A stretch of 64,000 nucleotides of DNA, from positions 62,001-126,000 of the forward strand of contig NZ_JMIB01000008.1 of NCBI RefSeq assembly GCF_000695255.1, read 5' to 3'. Position numbers and translations under genes: made by a program. This stretch comes from Photobacterium galatheae. GTDB lineage: Bacteria > Pseudomonadota > Gammaproteobacteria > Enterobacterales > Vibrionaceae. Below, one piece after another: positions 20,765 through 31,808 of the stretch. The notes below the pieces were generated by a model. The model was not told where the DNA came from, did no database searches, and saw only the letters and a program-made list of their open reading frames with translations. The number at the start of each line of letters is the position of its first letter. Position 1 is the stretch's first letter.

Positions 20765-20883
20765 CTGAAAGCACATCATTACTTTCCCTTTTCGTGACTT
20801 TCCCGGGACGCCCTCCCGCTCACTCAACGCCGCGCCTTGAAGAAATCGGAATTCCCTGCCAAGCAGGAACTCAGGAGCGCTTT

Positions 20884-21870
20884 GTGAAACACGTACTGAC
20901 AGCTTTACCCTTACTGGTTGCCGCCTCATCTGCCGCAGCCGCTCAACCGACTCTGACGGTGTACACCTACAGTTCATTTACTGCAGACTGGGGGCCGGGG
21001 CCGGCGATTGAGAAAACTTTCGAACAGGAATGTGGCTGTGATTTACAGTTCGTCGCACTGGACGATGGCGTGTCCATCCTCAACCGTGTCCGTCTGGAAG
21101 GCAAAAACACCAAGGCTGATGTCCTGCTGGGTCTGGACAACAATCTGATGACGGAAGCGAAGAAAACCGGACTGCTAGCGAAAAGCGGTGTCGACACCTC
21201 CGCAGTCACTATGCCGGGCGGCTGGACAGACAAGACATTCGTGCCTTTCGATTACGGCTACTTCGCCTTTATTTACGACAGCCAGAAGCTCAAGAACCCA
21301 CCAGCCAGCATGAAAGCATTGGTCGAGCGTGACGATCTGAACCTGATCTATCAGGATCCGCGGACCTCGACCCCGGGTCAGGGCCTGATGCTCTGGGTAA
21401 AATCTGTCTATGGTGACAAGTCATCCGAAGCATGGCAGCAACTGGCGAAGAAAACCGTCACCGTGACCAAAGGCTGGTCAGAAGCCTACAATATGTTCCT
21501 GAGTGGCGAGACCGATCTGGTGCTCTCTTACACCACTTCGCCGGCCTATCACATGATTGCCGAGAAAGAAGACAAATACAAAGCAGCCAACTTCATTGAA
21601 GGCCACTACATGCAGGTCGAAGTGGCCGCGAAACTGAAAAACAGCCCGAACAGCGCACTGGCAGACCAGTTCCTGAAGTTCATTCTGACACCGGGCTTCC
21701 AGTCTCAGATCCCGACCGGAAACTGGATGTATCCGGTGACGGACCAGCCGCTGCCTGAAGCCTTCAAATCGCTGCCGCGTCCGGTTAAGTCGCTGGAATT
21801 CAGTGCTGACGAAGTCGCAAAAGAACGCAAAGCCTGGGTCCGCGAATGGCAAACAGCCCTGACGCAATAA
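20884..21870 (+). CDS. thiB: Thiamine/TPP-binding periplasmic protein
   Basis: A 328-residue solute-binding protein for thiamine, TMP and TPP. I place the start at the GTG giving MKHVLTALPLLVAASSAAAA, a clean signal peptide, with CAGGAG upstream; a more distant ATG at 20794 would put 30 residues before it. The mature part opens LTVYTYSSFTADWGPGP, and DWRTS-type substrate loops appear as QDPRTSTPGQGL and VLSYTTSPAYH. The length matches E. coli ThiB (327). It is the first gene of thiBPQ behind the TPP riboswitch. Confidence 0.95.
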   Translation: MKHVLTALPLLVAASSAAAAQPTLTVYTYSSFTADWGPGPAIEKTFEQECGCDLQFVALDDGVSILNRVRLEGKNTKADVLLGLDNNLMTEAKKTGLLAKSGVDTSAVTMPGGWTDKTFVPFDYGYFAFIYDSQKLKNPPASMKALVERDDLNLIYQDPRTSTPGQGLMLWVKSVYGDKSSEAWQQLAKKTVTVTKGWSEAYNMFLSGETDLVLSYTTSPAYHMIAEKEDKYKAANFIEGHYMQVEVAAKLKNSPNSALADQFLKFILTPGFQSQIPTGNWMYPVTDQPLPEAFKSLPRPVKSLEFSADEVAKERKAWVREWQTALTQ

Positions 21871-21886
21871 TGTTATAGGACTGACG

Positions 21887-23500
21887 TTGTTACTTTCCCG
21901 TTCCAGTCTGCCCGGCCTGTTCAGCGCCGGGCTGATCCTGCTCCTTGTCGGCGGGGCACTCAGTGCCCTGCTGATGCAGGCAACCGACATCCGGCCGCTG
22001 GCACTCTGGCAGGATCCTTACCTGCGCCATGTCACCGGCTTCAGCTTTCAGCAAGCCATCTTATCCACCCTGCTGAGCGTGATCCCGGCGATCCCTGTTG
22101 CTTATGCTCTGTCCCGCAGACGCTTTCCCGGCCGGGCGCTGTTGCTGCGCCTGTTCGCCATGACCGTCGTGCTGCCGGTGCTGGTAGCTGTGTTCGGTCT
22201 GCTGGCAATTTATGGTAACAGCGGGCTGCTGGCCCAATGGCTGGCGACGCTGGAGATGAAGCTGCCGTTCAGTATTTATGGCCTGAACGGCATTCTGCTG
22301 GCCCATGTATTTCTCAATCTGCCGCTGGCCAGCCGGTTACTGCTGCAAAGTCTGGAAGGCATTCCCGCCGAACAACATCAGCTCGCCGCACACTTAGGCA
22401 TGCGCGGCTGGCCGCTGTTCCGGCTGGTCGCCTGGCCGCGGCTGCGTCAACAGTTGCCGCAGGTGGCCGGTCTGGTCTTCATGCTGTGTTTCACCAGTTT
22501 TGCCGTCATCATGTCGCTGGGCGGTGGCCCAAAAGCGACGACCATCGAACTGGCGATCTATCAGGCGCTGCGATACGACTTTGATTTAGCGGCCGGTGCC
22601 ATGCTGGCATTGTGGCAAATGCTATTGTGCTGCTCGCTGGTACTCATCAGTCAGCGCTTTGCCAAGCCACTGGCGACCCTGAGCGGTCGGGTACAGCAGG
22701 GCCACCCGAACTATCTCGACAGCCGTGCGGCCCGCTGGTGGGACGGATGCTGGATCGGTGCCGTATTGCTGCTGGTGTTACCGCCGATGCTGGCCGTGCT
22801 GAGTGCCGGGCTCAACAGCAAGCTTTTCGGGTTACTCGGAACACCTGCACTCTGGCAGGCTGTCAGCCACTCGCTGCAAATTGCGTTCCTGGCCTGCCTG
22901 TTAGCCCTGATCGGCGGCATTGCCATTCTCTGTGCCAGCCGTTTCTGGCGATTACAGCATTACAAGGCCTCGGCCGATGGCCTTGAGCTGATTGGCACCA
23001 TCATTCTGGTCACGCCGGGACTGGTGATCAGCACCGGGTTGTTTCTGCTGCTGCGTGAGTTCACCGATGTGTTTGCTTCGGCGTTCTGGGTGGTGGTGGC
23101 GGTCAATGCCCTGATGGCCCTGCCTTATGTCATCAAAACCCTGAGCCAGCCGATGCTGCATCTGGCCCAGCAGTACAACCCGCTCTGTCAGAGTCTGGGC
23201 ATGCGCGGACTGTCCCGATTATCTCTGGTGGAATGGCGGGCGCTGCGCAAACCGGTTGCTCAGGCGATGGCAATCAGCTTTGTTCTGTCACTGGGCGATC
23301 TCGGCGCGATTGCCCTGTTCGGCAGTCAGGATTTTCAGACCCTGCCGCTTTACCTGTTCCAACTGATGGATAGCTATCAGATGGATGCTGCAGCCGTTGC
23401 GGCCCTGTTTCTGCTCTTGCTCAGTCTGGGCATTTTTACCGCGGTGGAGCGCCTGCTCATATCCCGCACCGCTTCCTCCGATCACGCTTCACATGGATAA
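21887..23500 (+). CDS. thiP: Thiamine ABC transporter permease
   Basis: A 537-residue inner-membrane permease with two fused BPD_transp domains of about six helices each. The cytoplasmic EAA loops that dock on ThiQ are seen as HQLAAHLGMRGWPLFRLVAWP and YNPLCQSLGMRGLSRLSLVEW (shown separately, near residues 165 and 430). Translation appears to start at a TTG with AGGA 6 nt upstream, 16 nt after the thiB stop. It is the middle gene of thiBPQ. Confidence 0.95.
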   Translation: MLLSRSSLPGLFSAGLILLLVGGALSALLMQATDIRPLALWQDPYLRHVTGFSFQQAILSTLLSVIPAIPVAYALSRRRFPGRALLLRLFAMTVVLPVLVAVFGLLAIYGNSGLLAQWLATLEMKLPFSIYGLNGILLAHVFLNLPLASRLLLQSLEGIPAEQHQLAAHLGMRGWPLFRLVAWPRLRQQLPQVAGLVFMLCFTSFAVIMSLGGGPKATTIELAIYQALRYDFDLAAGAMLALWQMLLCCSLVLISQRFAKPLATLSGRVQQGHPNYLDSRAARWWDGCWIGAVLLLVLPPMLAVLSAGLNSKLFGLLGTPALWQAVSHSLQIAFLACLLALIGGIAILCASRFWRLQHYKASADGLELIGTIILVTPGLVISTGLFLLLREFTDVFASAFWVVVAVNALMALPYVIKTLSQPMLHLAQQYNPLCQSLGMRGLSRLSLVEWRALRKPVAQAMAISFVLSLGDLGAIALFGSQDFQTLPLYLFQLMDSYQMDAAAVAALFLLLLSLGIFTAVERLLISRTASSDHASHG

Positions 23501-23503
23501 CGT

Positions 23504-24229
23504 ATGACTGCTCCCATGCTGCACCTGTCCCAACTTTGCCATTGCTACCGTCATGGACATCAGGCATCCATGACACTGAGCTTCGACCTCAGCGTCAACA
23601 AAGGCGATATTCTGGCCGTGATCGGCCCCAGCGGTGCCGGTAAAAGTACCCTGCTGGCCATGATTGCCGGTTTCCTCAAACCTGACAGTGGAACGCTTAC
23701 CATCAACGGCGAAAAAGTTGACCGGCAATCCCCGGCAGATCGGCCACTGTCGATCCTGTTTCAGGATCACAACCTGTTCCCGCACCTGAGCGTATTCGAC
23801 AATATTGCGCTGGGGATCCATCCCGGCCTCAAGCTCAGCGACGCTGAAAAAGCACAGGTTCGATCCGCTGCCCATCGAGTCGGCATCGAATCCTATCTGG
23901 ATCGCCTGCCTGAACAGTTGTCCGGCGGCCAGAAACAACGGGTCGCACTGGCGCGCTGTCTGGTACGTCACCGGCCGCTGCTGTTACTGGATGAACCTTT
24001 TTCTGCTTTGGATCCGGCGCTGCGGCAGGAAATGCTGGATCTGGTGGCTGGTCTGGCGAAAGAAGCCGGGATCACCGTGCTGATGATCACTCATAGCCCG
24101 GATGATGCGCTGAAGATCGCCGATCGCTGTGCTTTTGTCGATCAGGGGCGGATTCAGGTGTGTGGCCCCACCCAGCAAGTGCTGAGTGAGGCTCTGGATG
24201 ATGGGTTAAGAAAATATCTGGGTCGCTGA
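23504..24229 (+). CDS. thiQ: Thiamine ABC transporter ATP-binding protein
   Basis: A 241-residue ABC ATPase that drives thiamine import. Walker A is GPSGAGKST, the Q-loop lies in LFQDHNLFPHL, the signature is LSGGQKQRVALAR and Walker B is LLLLDEPFSALDP, followed by the switch His in MITHSPDDA. It begins 3 nt after the thiP stop and is the last gene of the operon. Confidence 0.96.
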   Translation: MTAPMLHLSQLCHCYRHGHQASMTLSFDLSVNKGDILAVIGPSGAGKSTLLAMIAGFLKPDSGTLTINGEKVDRQSPADRPLSILFQDHNLFPHLSVFDNIALGIHPGLKLSDAEKAQVRSAAHRVGIESYLDRLPEQLSGGQKQRVALARCLVRHRPLLLLDEPFSALDPALRQEMLDLVAGLAKEAGITVLMITHSPDDALKIADRCAFVDQGRIQVCGPTQQVLSEALDDGLRKYLGR

Positions 24230-24267
24230 GTGATCCAAAGGATACATAACCCAAGGGACACTCAGCG
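24224..24267. terminator. Hairpin between thiQ and the convergent PIN-PhoH gene
   Basis: CGCTGAGTG (24224-24232, overlapping the thiQ stop) pairs exactly with CACTCAGCG (24259-24267). It lies between two convergent genes and could end both transcripts, but neither side has a T-tract. Confidence 0.4.
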
Positions 24268-24275
24268 CCAGAAGA

Positions 24276-25652
24276 TCACAGGTTTTCTTCCGCAAATTCC
24301 GCCAGACGGCTGCGAACGACGCCATTGAGATAAATATTGGCGCTGCCTTCAAAATTCTTAAATCGTTCAACGATATAGGTCAAACCTGATGTCACAGGTG
24401 ACAGATAGGTGGAATCGATCTGCGCCAGGTTCCCGGAACAGACCAGCTTGGTGCCTTCACCACAGCGGGTGATGATGGTCTTGATTTGCGATGCGGTCAG
24501 GTTCTGACACTCATCCAGCAACACGAAGGCGTTCTGGATCGAGCGGCCGCGCATAAAGTTGATGGATTTGAACTGAATGTTGGCTTTCTCGAAAATATAT
24601 TTCATTGAGCCGTCGGTACAGACATCGTGCTTATGCAATGCCTCCATCGTGTCTGTGACTGCGGCCAGCCAAGGCATCATTTTCTCTTCTTCCGTCCCCG
24701 GCAGGAAACCGATGGACTCGGCAATATCCGGCGTATTCCGGGTCACAAGTATCTTGTCGTACATCCCTTTTTCGATGACCTGCTCCAGCGCAGCCGCCAT
24801 CGCCAGGATCGTCTTACCACAACCCGCCGGACCGGTCAGGATCACCAGATCAATGTCCGGATCGAGCAGCGCATCCAGCGCCATCCCCTGATAAATATTC
24901 TTCGGATGAATTCCCCAGGCCTGACGGTGCATCAACCGCTCATGTCCCAGATCTTTCAGTGTCACGTTTTCCCCGTCGAGATCCTGGATCCGCGCAGCGA
25001 AATCCGTATCCTCGTCAATCAGATACTGGTTGACAAAGGGAGAGTCAAACAGTTCCTGCGGCAGCTTATGCAATGTTGAGCGGCCGCGTTTTTCAGAATG
25101 GCATTCTCCAACACGCTCCCAGAAGCTACCGGGATAGCGGTGGAACCCTTTGGTCAGCAGACTGACATCGTCAATCAACTGGTCGGAACGATAGTCATCG
25201 ACATAAAACACCCCGGCCCCTTTGGCCCGCAGACGCATATTGATGTCTTTGGTAATCAGCACCACTTCACGGGGAGCGTAGTGATGCTGCAAGTAGAGCA
25301 CCCCATTCAGAATCCGGTTATCTCCGGCCTTATCCGCAAACGCATGCACCGTTTCGTGAATTTCATAGTCGGCAAAAATCGCGATCCGACCCTGATGTTC
25401 ACCGTCGCGCGTTAAGGGAATTCCGGCAGAGATCTCTTCTGGTGTGGCATCGTGAAAAATATCTTCCAGCGCGCGAATCGCAACCCGGGCATCCCGGGCA
25501 ACATCCCGCTTGCTGTCTTTGATCCGGTCCAGTTCTTCCAGAACCGTCATGGGAATCACAACGTCGTGCTCTTTGAAGGAGTAGATGGCGAGGGGTTCAT
25601 GTAACAGGATGTTGGTATCAAGTACAAAGACTTTCCTATCAGCATCGTCCAT
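24276..25652 (-). CDS. PIN domain / PhoH-like ATPase (YlaK type)
   Basis: A 458-residue fusion of a PIN nuclease domain and a PhoH ATPase. The PIN part opens with KVFVLDTNILLHEP and includes the acidic DELDR-type and VLITKDINMRLRAK segments. The ATPase part has Walker A GPAGCGKTILA and Walker B FVLLDECQNLT. Such PhoH2-type proteins are reported as RNA helicase/ribonucleases in other bacteria; the role here is unknown. The ATG at 25652 is preferred because AGGAGA lies 6 nt upstream; the frame is open 38 codons further. It is convergent to thiQ and divergent from rapA. Confidence 0.88.
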   Translation of the reverse strand: MDDADRKVFVLDTNILLHEPLAIYSFKEHDVVIPMTVLEELDRIKDSKRDVARDARVAIRALEDIFHDATPEEISAGIPLTRDGEHQGRIAIFADYEIHETVHAFADKAGDNRILNGVLYLQHHYAPREVVLITKDINMRLRAKGAGVFYVDDYRSDQLIDDVSLLTKGFHRYPGSFWERVGECHSEKRGRSTLHKLPQELFDSPFVNQYLIDEDTDFAARIQDLDGENVTLKDLGHERLMHRQAWGIHPKNIYQGMALDALLDPDIDLVILTGPAGCGKTILAMAAALEQVIEKGMYDKILVTRNTPDIAESIGFLPGTEEEKMMPWLAAVTDTMEALHKHDVCTDGSMKYIFEKANIQFKSINFMRGRSIQNAFVLLDECQNLTASQIKTIITRCGEGTKLVCSGNLAQIDSTYLSPVTSGLTYIVERFKNFEGSANIYLNGVVRSRLAEFAEENL

Positions 25653-25939
25653 AGACGTCTCCTTGTTCATCTGAGATAGCCATTGGTCTCGGCTATCATT
25701 ATTAAGCGTAAACCCGCATCCCATTAATGACCGCAAAAAATGAAAATATTGTGACAATTTTCTCACTCAATCAGACTCTCACTTAGGTCGTGACCTCGCT
25801 CCCATCATGCAGTACCATTAGCCCCCTTTTTTCTGGTGCGATTTCTGGCTTACACTTATTTTCAGTGCTGTCAGTTAAAATACCGCGACTGGAATGAAAC
25901 TCCCCCAGTATTTCAAATAATGAGAAGGTTTTTTCCACT

Positions 25940-28855
25940 ATGCCATTTGCTTTGGGTCAACGCTGGATCAGTGACACGGAAAGTGATTTAGGGTTAGGAA
26001 CTGTGGTCGCGCTGGATGCACGTACCGTCACCCTGATGTTTGCCGCCAGTGAAGAGAATCGCGTTTACGCCCGTCACGATGCCCCTGTCACCCGTGTGAT
26101 GTTTAACACCGGCGATCTGGCTGAAAGCCAGGAGGGCTGGTCACTCAAAGTAGTGAAGGTGGAAGAACAACAGGGCATGCTGACCTATATCGGCACCCGT
26201 ACGGACACCGGAGAAGAAAATGTCACGCTGCGTGAGATTTTCCTCAGTAACCAGATCCGCTTTAACAAGCCCCAGGACAAACTGTTTGCCGGTCAGATTG
26301 ACCGCATGGACCGTTTCGCACTGCGCTACCGGGCGCTGAAAAACCAGCACGAGCAACACAAGAGCCCGTTGCGTGGCCTGTGCGGTATGCGTGCCGGGCT
26401 GATCCCGCATCAGCTGTTCATTGCCCATGAAGTTGGCCGCCGTTTTGCGCCGCGCGTGCTGCTGGCCGATGAAGTCGGTCTGGGCAAAACCATCGAGGCC
26501 GGCATGATCATCCACCAGCAGGTGCTGGCTGGTCGTGCCGAACGGATTCTGATTCTGGTTCCCGAGACGCTGCAGCATCAGTGGCTGGTCGAGATGATGC
26601 GACGCTTCAACCTGCATTTCTCAATTTTTGACGAAGAGCGCTGCGTCGAATCCTTTGCCGATGCACACAACCCATTTGATACCGCCCAGTATGTGCTGTG
26701 CTCGCTGGATTTTCTGCGTAAGAGCAAACGCCGTTTTGAACAGGCGCTGGAGGCCGACTGGGATCTGCTGGTGGTCGATGAAGCCCACCACCTGGTGTGG
26801 AGCGAAGACAAACCGAGCCGTGAATATCAGGTCGTTGAAGCGCTGGCTGAGAAAACACCGGGCTGTCTGCTGCTGACGGCAACCCCGGATCAACTGGGTC
26901 ACCAGAGCCACTTTGCCCGTCTGCGCCTGCTCGATCCGGATCGCTTCTACGATTACGACGCGTTTCTGGAAGAAGAACGCCAGTATGCCCCGGTTGCTGA
27001 CGCGGTCTCCGAACTGCTGGCCGGAAAAGCACTGGATGACCACGCCCGCCAGACACTAGTCAGCCTGCTGCCGGAACAGGATATCGCCCCGCTGCTGGAC
27101 ACACTGACCTCAGACAGCGATGAAACCGCACAGGCCGCCGCCCGTCAGGAACTGATTGACAGCCTGATGGATCGCCACGGGACCGGTCGTGTGCTGTTCC
27201 GGAATACCCGTGCCGCCGTGCAGGGCTTCCCGCAGCGTCACCTGAACCTGTATCCGCTGGCGATGCCGTCTCAGTACAGCACGGCGATGCGCGTCGCCGG
27301 GATGATGATGGGCAAGATCAGCGAAGAGGAAAAAGTCCTCAAGCTGCTGTATCCGGAAGATATTTATCAGGAATTTGAAGGCGAAGCAGCCACCTGGTGG
27401 AACTTCGATCCCCGCGTCACCTGGCTGCTGGACTTCCTCAAAGCCAACCGCAATGAAAAAGTGCTGGTGATCTGCTCCCGCGCACAGACCGCGCTGAACC
27501 TGGAGCAAGCGCTGCGGGAAAAAGAAGGCATCCGTGCCACCGTGTTCCACGAAGGCATGTCGATTCTGGAGCGCGACAAGGCAGCCGCCTATTTCGCTCA
27601 GGCCGAAGACGGCGCTCAGGTGCTGCTGTGTTCTGAAATCGGCTCTGAGGGCCGCAACTTCCAGTTCGCCAACCAGCTGGTGATGTTCGATCTGCCGAAC
27701 AACCCGGATTTGCTGGAGCAACGGATCGGCCGTCTGGACCGTATTGGTCAGCAGCGCGATATCGAAATTCATGTGCCGCACCTGCAAGGGACATCGCAGG
27801 CCCTGCTGGCGCATTGGTATAACGAAGGTCTGAACGCCTTTGAAGAAACCTGTCCGACCGGCCGTGCCGTGTACGAAGCCGTGCAGCCACAGCTGATCAG
27901 TCTGCTGGCCAGCGATAATCACAGTCCGGAAGCACTGGAAGCGCTGATCACCGACAGTGCCCGCCTGCACAGTGAACTGAAAAGCAAGATGGAACAGGGG
28001 CGTGACCGCCTGCTGGAAATTCATTCCAACGGGGGCGAAGCTGCCCGCGAGCTGGTCAGCAAGATTGCCGCCAAAGACGGCGACACGAATCTGGTGACGT
28101 TCGCGCTGGGTCTGTTTGACACCATCGGTCTGAATCAAGATGACCGCGGGGAAAATGCTCTGGTGATCACCCCGTCTGAGCACATGCTGGTGTCCAGCTT
28201 CCCGGGCCTGCCTCAGGACGGCTGCACCATCACCTTCGAACGCGATACTGCGCTGTCGCGCGAAGACTTGCACTTTATCAGCTGGGAGCACCCGATGATT
28301 CAGGGCGGGATCGATCTGCTGCTGTCTGAAGGTGTAGGCACCACCGCCGTTTCCCTGCTGAAGAACAAAGCGCTGCCGGCTGGAACATTGCTGCTTGAAC
28401 TGGTGTATGTTGTGGATGCTCAGGCGCCGAAACAATCCGGAATCGGCCGCTTCCTGCCACACACACCGATTCGCATTCTGCTGGATGCCAAAGGCAACAA
28501 CCTGTCTGAGAAGGTGGAATTTGAAGGTTTCAACCGCCAGCTGAGTCCGGTCAACCGCCACCTTGGCAGCAAGCTGGTGAACTCGGTCCAGAAGGAAGTT
28601 CACACCCTGATTGCGGCGGGTGACCAACTGGTCGCCCCTGAACTGGACAAAGTCCGTCAGGCGGCTCAGCGAGAGATGGAAACGACGCTCGGCGCTGAGC
28701 TGGCCCGTTTGCAGGCACTGAAGGCAGTGAACCCGAACATCCGTGATGACGAACTGGACCTGCTGCAAAGCCAGATCCAGGATCTGACCGCATACATCAG
28801 CAAAGCCCAGATCCAGCTGGATTCGCTGCGCCTGATCGCCGTCAGCCACAACTGA
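25940..28855 (+). CDS. rapA: RNA polymerase recycling ATPase RapA
   Basis: A 971-residue SWI2/SNF2 protein that binds RNA polymerase core and releases it after transcription. It starts [20 protein letters not shown], followed by the Tudor-like N-terminal domains. Walker A lies in [17 protein letters not shown], the DEAH box in [10 protein letters not shown], and motif VI in [12 protein letters not shown]. The length matches E. coli RapA (968). The same arrangement with rluA immediately downstream is common in gammaproteobacteria. Confidence 0.98.
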   Translation: MPFALGQRWISDTESDLGLGTVVALDARTVTLMFAASEENRVYARHDAPVTRVMFNTGDLAESQEGWSLKVVKVEEQQGMLTYIGTRTDTGEENVTLREIFLSNQIRFNKPQDKLFAGQIDRMDRFALRYRALKNQHEQHKSPLRGLCGMRAGLIPHQLFIAHEVGRRFAPRVLLADEVGLGKTIEAGMIIHQQVLAGRAERILILVPETLQHQWLVEMMRRFNLHFSIFDEERCVESFADAHNPFDTAQYVLCSLDFLRKSKRRFEQALEADWDLLVVDEAHHLVWSEDKPSREYQVVEALAEKTPGCLLLTATPDQLGHQSHFARLRLLDPDRFYDYDAFLEEERQYAPVADAVSELLAGKALDDHARQTLVSLLPEQDIAPLLDTLTSDSDETAQAAARQELIDSLMDRHGTGRVLFRNTRAAVQGFPQRHLNLYPLAMPSQYSTAMRVAGMMMGKISEEEKVLKLLYPEDIYQEFEGEAATWWNFDPRVTWLLDFLKANRNEKVLVICSRAQTALNLEQALREKEGIRATVFHEGMSILERDKAAAYFAQAEDGAQVLLCSEIGSEGRNFQFANQLVMFDLPNNPDLLEQRIGRLDRIGQQRDIEIHVPHLQGTSQALLAHWYNEGLNAFEETCPTGRAVYEAVQPQLISLLASDNHSPEALEALITDSARLHSELKSKMEQGRDRLLEIHSNGGEAARELVSKIAAKDGDTNLVTFALGLFDTIGLNQDDRGENALVITPSEHMLVSSFPGLPQDGCTITFERDTALSREDLHFISWEHPMIQGGIDLLLSEGVGTTAVSLLKNKALPAGTLLLELVYVVDAQAPKQSGIGRFLPHTPIRILLDAKGNNLSEKVEFEGFNRQLSPVNRHLGSKLVNSVQKEVHTLIAAGDQLVAPELDKVRQAAQREMETTLGAELARLQALKAVNPNIRDDELDLLQSQIQDLTAYISKAQIQLDSLRLIAVSHN

Positions 28856-28956
28856 TCCACCGGCTGAACTCAGCCACAACTCAGGGCGGTAGGCAGTGTC
28901 CGCCGCCCTGTGATACCATCCCGCCGCAACGACGATAACCCTGAGATGACCCGAGC

Positions 28957-29649
28957 ATGAAACCCTTACCGCCGATGGCCTATCACCCGCCAACTGATCC
29001 CTGGCTGGACGTTCTCTACATCGATCGCGACATCATTGCTGTGAATAAGCCATCTGGCCTGCTGTCCAATCCGGGCCGCGATCCGGCCCATGCTGACAGC
29101 GTGTTCAGCCGTGTGCTGGCAGACCACCCGAAGGCGCAGATTGTGCACCGTCTGGACATGGCAACGTCAGGGCTGATTGTGCTGGCGCTGAATAAAGATG
29201 CCGAACGCCATCTCAAGGCCCAGTTCCGCGAGCGTCAGACCGAGAAAGTCTATTACGCCCGGGTCTGGGGCACACCGGAACCGCAGAGCGGCACCGTCGA
29301 TTTACCGCTGATCTGCGACTGGCCGAATCGTCCGAGACAGAAAGTGTGCTTTGACGATGGGAAACCATCCGTGACCCACTACGAGGTGCTGGAAAGCGAC
29401 GGCCAGACCAGTCTGGTGAAACTCCGTCCGATCACTGGCCGCTCCCACCAGCTGCGCGTACACATGCAGGCATTGGGTCATCCGATTCTGGGAGATGAAT
29501 TTTACGCCCATGAAGCTGCTGAAGCGGCGGCACCCCGTTTGCAACTCCATGCAGCGGAGCTGAGCTTTTTCCACCCGTACACCGGTGAGCCGCAACACCA
29601 GTTTGCGCCATGCGATTTCTTCCCGAACGCCCCGGCACGAACCCTCTGA
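28957..29649 (+). CDS. rluA: Dual-specificity tRNA/23S rRNA pseudouridine synthase
   Basis: A 230-residue pseudouridine synthase that in E. coli modifies U746 of 23S rRNA and U32 of some tRNAs. The catalytic Asp is in QIVHRLDMATSGLIVLA; VNKPSGLLSNPG and the C-terminal GRSHQLRVHMQALGHPILGD are family motifs. It lacks an S4 domain, as expected for RluA. It lies 101 nt after rapA and ends in its own terminator. Confidence 0.95.
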   Translation: MKPLPPMAYHPPTDPWLDVLYIDRDIIAVNKPSGLLSNPGRDPAHADSVFSRVLADHPKAQIVHRLDMATSGLIVLALNKDAERHLKAQFRERQTEKVYYARVWGTPEPQSGTVDLPLICDWPNRPRQKVCFDDGKPSVTHYEVLESDGQTSLVKLRPITGRSHQLRVHMQALGHPILGDEFYAHEAAEAAAPRLQLHAAELSFFHPYTGEPQHQFAPCDFFPNAPARTL

Positions 29650-29669
29650 AGCATCAAACCGTCTTCATT

Positions 29670-29699
29670 CAGGCGCTGAACTCAGCGCCTGCTTCATCT
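29670..29699 (+). terminator. Terminator of rluA
   Basis: CAGGCGCTG and CAGCGCCTG form a perfect 9-bp stem around AACT, followed by a modest T-rich tail (CTTCATCTT). It starts 21 nt after the rluA stop. Confidence 0.7.
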
Positions 29700-30005
29700 T
29701 AAAATCCTGAAATTAAAATCCTGACATCCCCAAAAGACAACTTCGCCTGAGTCTACGGTCAGCCACCGGTCACAACAGGGCCAGCATCAGAGTTGCCACA
29801 ACGCGGACATTCCAATCCTTAGCCACATTGCCGTTACCTCCGTCACATTCATTGCAACACCTCGCAATATCGAAGCAAAACCCTAATCAAATCAATTCCT
29901 CCCTCCATTGGCTCTTCTACACTGTCGGTACAGTTTCGGACTCTGCTTCGAAGTCAGCCTACTCAATCACCAGCGGATACCCGCATTATTTACTGGAGGA
30001 TAACT
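29700..30005 (+). promoter_or_regulatory. Upstream region of frdABCD
   Basis: This 306-base stretch has no credible gene. It contains a palindrome ACTGT-CGGT-ACAGT (29921-29934) beside a weak -35-like TTGGCT (29909-29914). TTAAAATCCTGA occurs twice near 29698-29726. I searched for an FNR-type TTGAT-N4-ATCAA site, which an anaerobic frd operon would suggest, and did not find a clear one. GGAGG precedes the frdA GTG. Confidence 0.3.
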
Positions 30006-31808
30006 GTGCAGACCATCACCACAGATATCGCAGTCATCGGCGCCGGTGGCGCCGGTCTCAGAACCGCTATTGCTGCAGCCGAGAACAACCCGGATATGGA
30101 GATCACCCTGATCTCCAAAGTCTATCCGATGCGTTCACATACCGTGGCAGCAGAAGGCGGATCAGCCGCAGTGATCAAGGAAGAAGACAGCCTGGACAAC
30201 CACTTCAACGATACCGTGAGTGGGGGCGACTGGCTGTGTGAACAGGATGTCGTTGAATATTTTGTCAAAAACGCAACGCGCGAAATGATCCAGATGGAAC
30301 TGTGGGGCTGCCCGTGGAGCCGGAAAGATAATGGTGAAGTGAACGTGCGCCGATTTGGTGGCATGAAGGTCGAACGTACCTGGTTTGCAGCCGACAAAAC
30401 CGGTTTCCACATGCTGCACACCCTGTTCCAGACCTCCATGAAATACACCAATATTCAGCGCTTTGATGAGTTCTTCGTGCTCGATTTACTGGTCGACGAA
30501 GGTCAGATTCAGGGGCTGGTGGCCATTCATATGGCAGAAGGCGAACTGGTCACCATCAAAGCGAAATCTGTCGTGCTGGCGACAGGCGGTGCTGGCCGGG
30601 TGTATCACTGCAACACCAATGGTGGCATCGTCACCGGTGACGGCATGGCGATGGCTTACCGCCACGGCATTCCACTGCGGGATATGGAATTTGTTCAGTA
30701 TCACCCGACCGGCCTGCCGGGTACCGGCATTCTGATGACCGAAGGCTGTCGCGGTGAGGGTGGCATTATCGTCAACAAGCACGGTTACCGTTACTTACAG
30801 GACTACGGCATGGGGCCGGAAACCCCGGTCGGTCAGCCGAAAAACAAATACATGGAGCTTGGCCCGCGAGACAAAGTCTCGCAGGCCTTCTGGCATGAGC
30901 AGCAAAAAGGCAACACCATCGACCATCCGCTGGGTGATGTGGTGCATCTGGATCTGCGCCATCTGGGAGAAGACTACCTGAAAGAGCGTCTGCCCTTTAT
31001 CTGCGAGCTGGCGAAAGCCTACGTCAATGTCGACCCGGCCAAAGCGCCAATCCCGATCCGCCCGACCGTCCATTACACCATGGGTGGCATCGAAACCGAT
31101 GGCCACTGTGAAACCCGCATCAAAGGGCTGTTTGCCGTGGGAGAATGTGCCTCGGTCGGCCTGCACGGCGCCAACCGATTAGGCTCCAACTCTCTGGCAG
31201 AGTTCGTGGTCTTTGGTCGCGTTGCCGGGGAGCAGGCAGCCAAACATGCCGCCGGATTCCAGGGCTGGAATGACGCTGCGATTGAAACGCAGGCCGAAGC
31301 GGCAGCCGCGCGAATTGATGCCCTGATGAATCAGGAAGGCGACGAAAACTGGGCCGAGATCCGCACCGAGATGGGGCATGCGATGGAAGCCGGTTGCGGT
31401 ATCTATCGTCAGGCTGATCTGATGCAGCAAACCATGAATAAGCTGGCTGAGCTGAAAGCACGCTACCAGCGCATCAGTATTCAGGACAAGGGCAAGGTGT
31501 TTAACACCGATCTGCTGTATGCCATTGAAATCGGATACGGGCTGGATGTCGCAGAAGCCATGGTGCACTCAGCGATGCTGCGCCGGGAATCCCGCGGTGC
31601 CCACCAGCGCCTCGACGACGGTTGCACTGAACGGGATGATGTGAACTTCCTGAAGCACTCACTGGCCTTCTACAACGAAGGCGGTGCCCCCGTCATTGAT
31701 TACAGTGATGTCACGATTACCAAGTCTCAGCCCACAGCCCGGCTGTACGGCGAAGCCGCTGAAAAAGCTGCCGCAGACGCGGCAAAAGCACAGGAGCAAC
31801 CCGAATGA
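30006..31808 (+). CDS. frdA: Fumarate reductase flavoprotein subunit
   Basis: The 600-residue catalytic subunit of fumarate reductase, reducing fumarate to succinate in anaerobic respiration. [20 protein letters not shown] is the FAD Rossmann motif and [14 protein letters not shown] contains the His that carries covalent FAD. The active site is seen in [20 protein letters not shown] and [15 protein letters not shown]. Translation starts at a GTG with GGAGG 7 nt upstream. The C-terminal Ala/Lys-rich tail is ordinary. It overlaps frdB by 4 bases. Confidence 0.98.
   Translation: MQTITTDIAVIGAGGAGLRTAIAAAENNPDMEITLISKVYPMRSHTVAAEGGSAAVIKEEDSLDNHFNDTVSGGDWLCEQDVVEYFVKNATREMIQMELWGCPWSRKDNGEVNVRRFGGMKVERTWFAADKTGFHMLHTLFQTSMKYTNIQRFDEFFVLDLLVDEGQIQGLVAIHMAEGELVTIKAKSVVLATGGAGRVYHCNTNGGIVTGDGMAMAYRHGIPLRDMEFVQYHPTGLPGTGILMTEGCRGEGGIIVNKHGYRYLQDYGMGPETPVGQPKNKYMELGPRDKVSQAFWHEQQKGNTIDHPLGDVVHLDLRHLGEDYLKERLPFICELAKAYVNVDPAKAPIPIRPTVHYTMGGIETDGHCETRIKGLFAVGECASVGLHGANRLGSNSLAEFVVFGRVAGEQAAKHAAGFQGWNDAAIETQAEAAAARIDALMNQEGDENWAEIRTEMGHAMEAGCGIYRQADLMQQTMNKLAELKARYQRISIQDKGKVFNTDLLYAIEIGYGLDVAEAMVHSAMLRRESRGAHQRLDDGCTERDDVNFLKHSLAFYNEGGAPVIDYSDVTITKSQPTARLYGEAAEKAAADAAKAQEQPE

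Noticed and set aside
27110-28993. A 627-codon open frame antisense to rapA
   Set aside because: It is fully antisense to rapA, has no family resemblance or ribosome site, and such long antisense frames arise from the codon bias of GC-balanced genes.
29700-30005. An FNR site upstream of frdABCD
   Set aside because: Only scattered half-sites (ATCAA twice near 29887-29895, same orientation) were found, not the TTGAT-N4-ATCAA palindrome.
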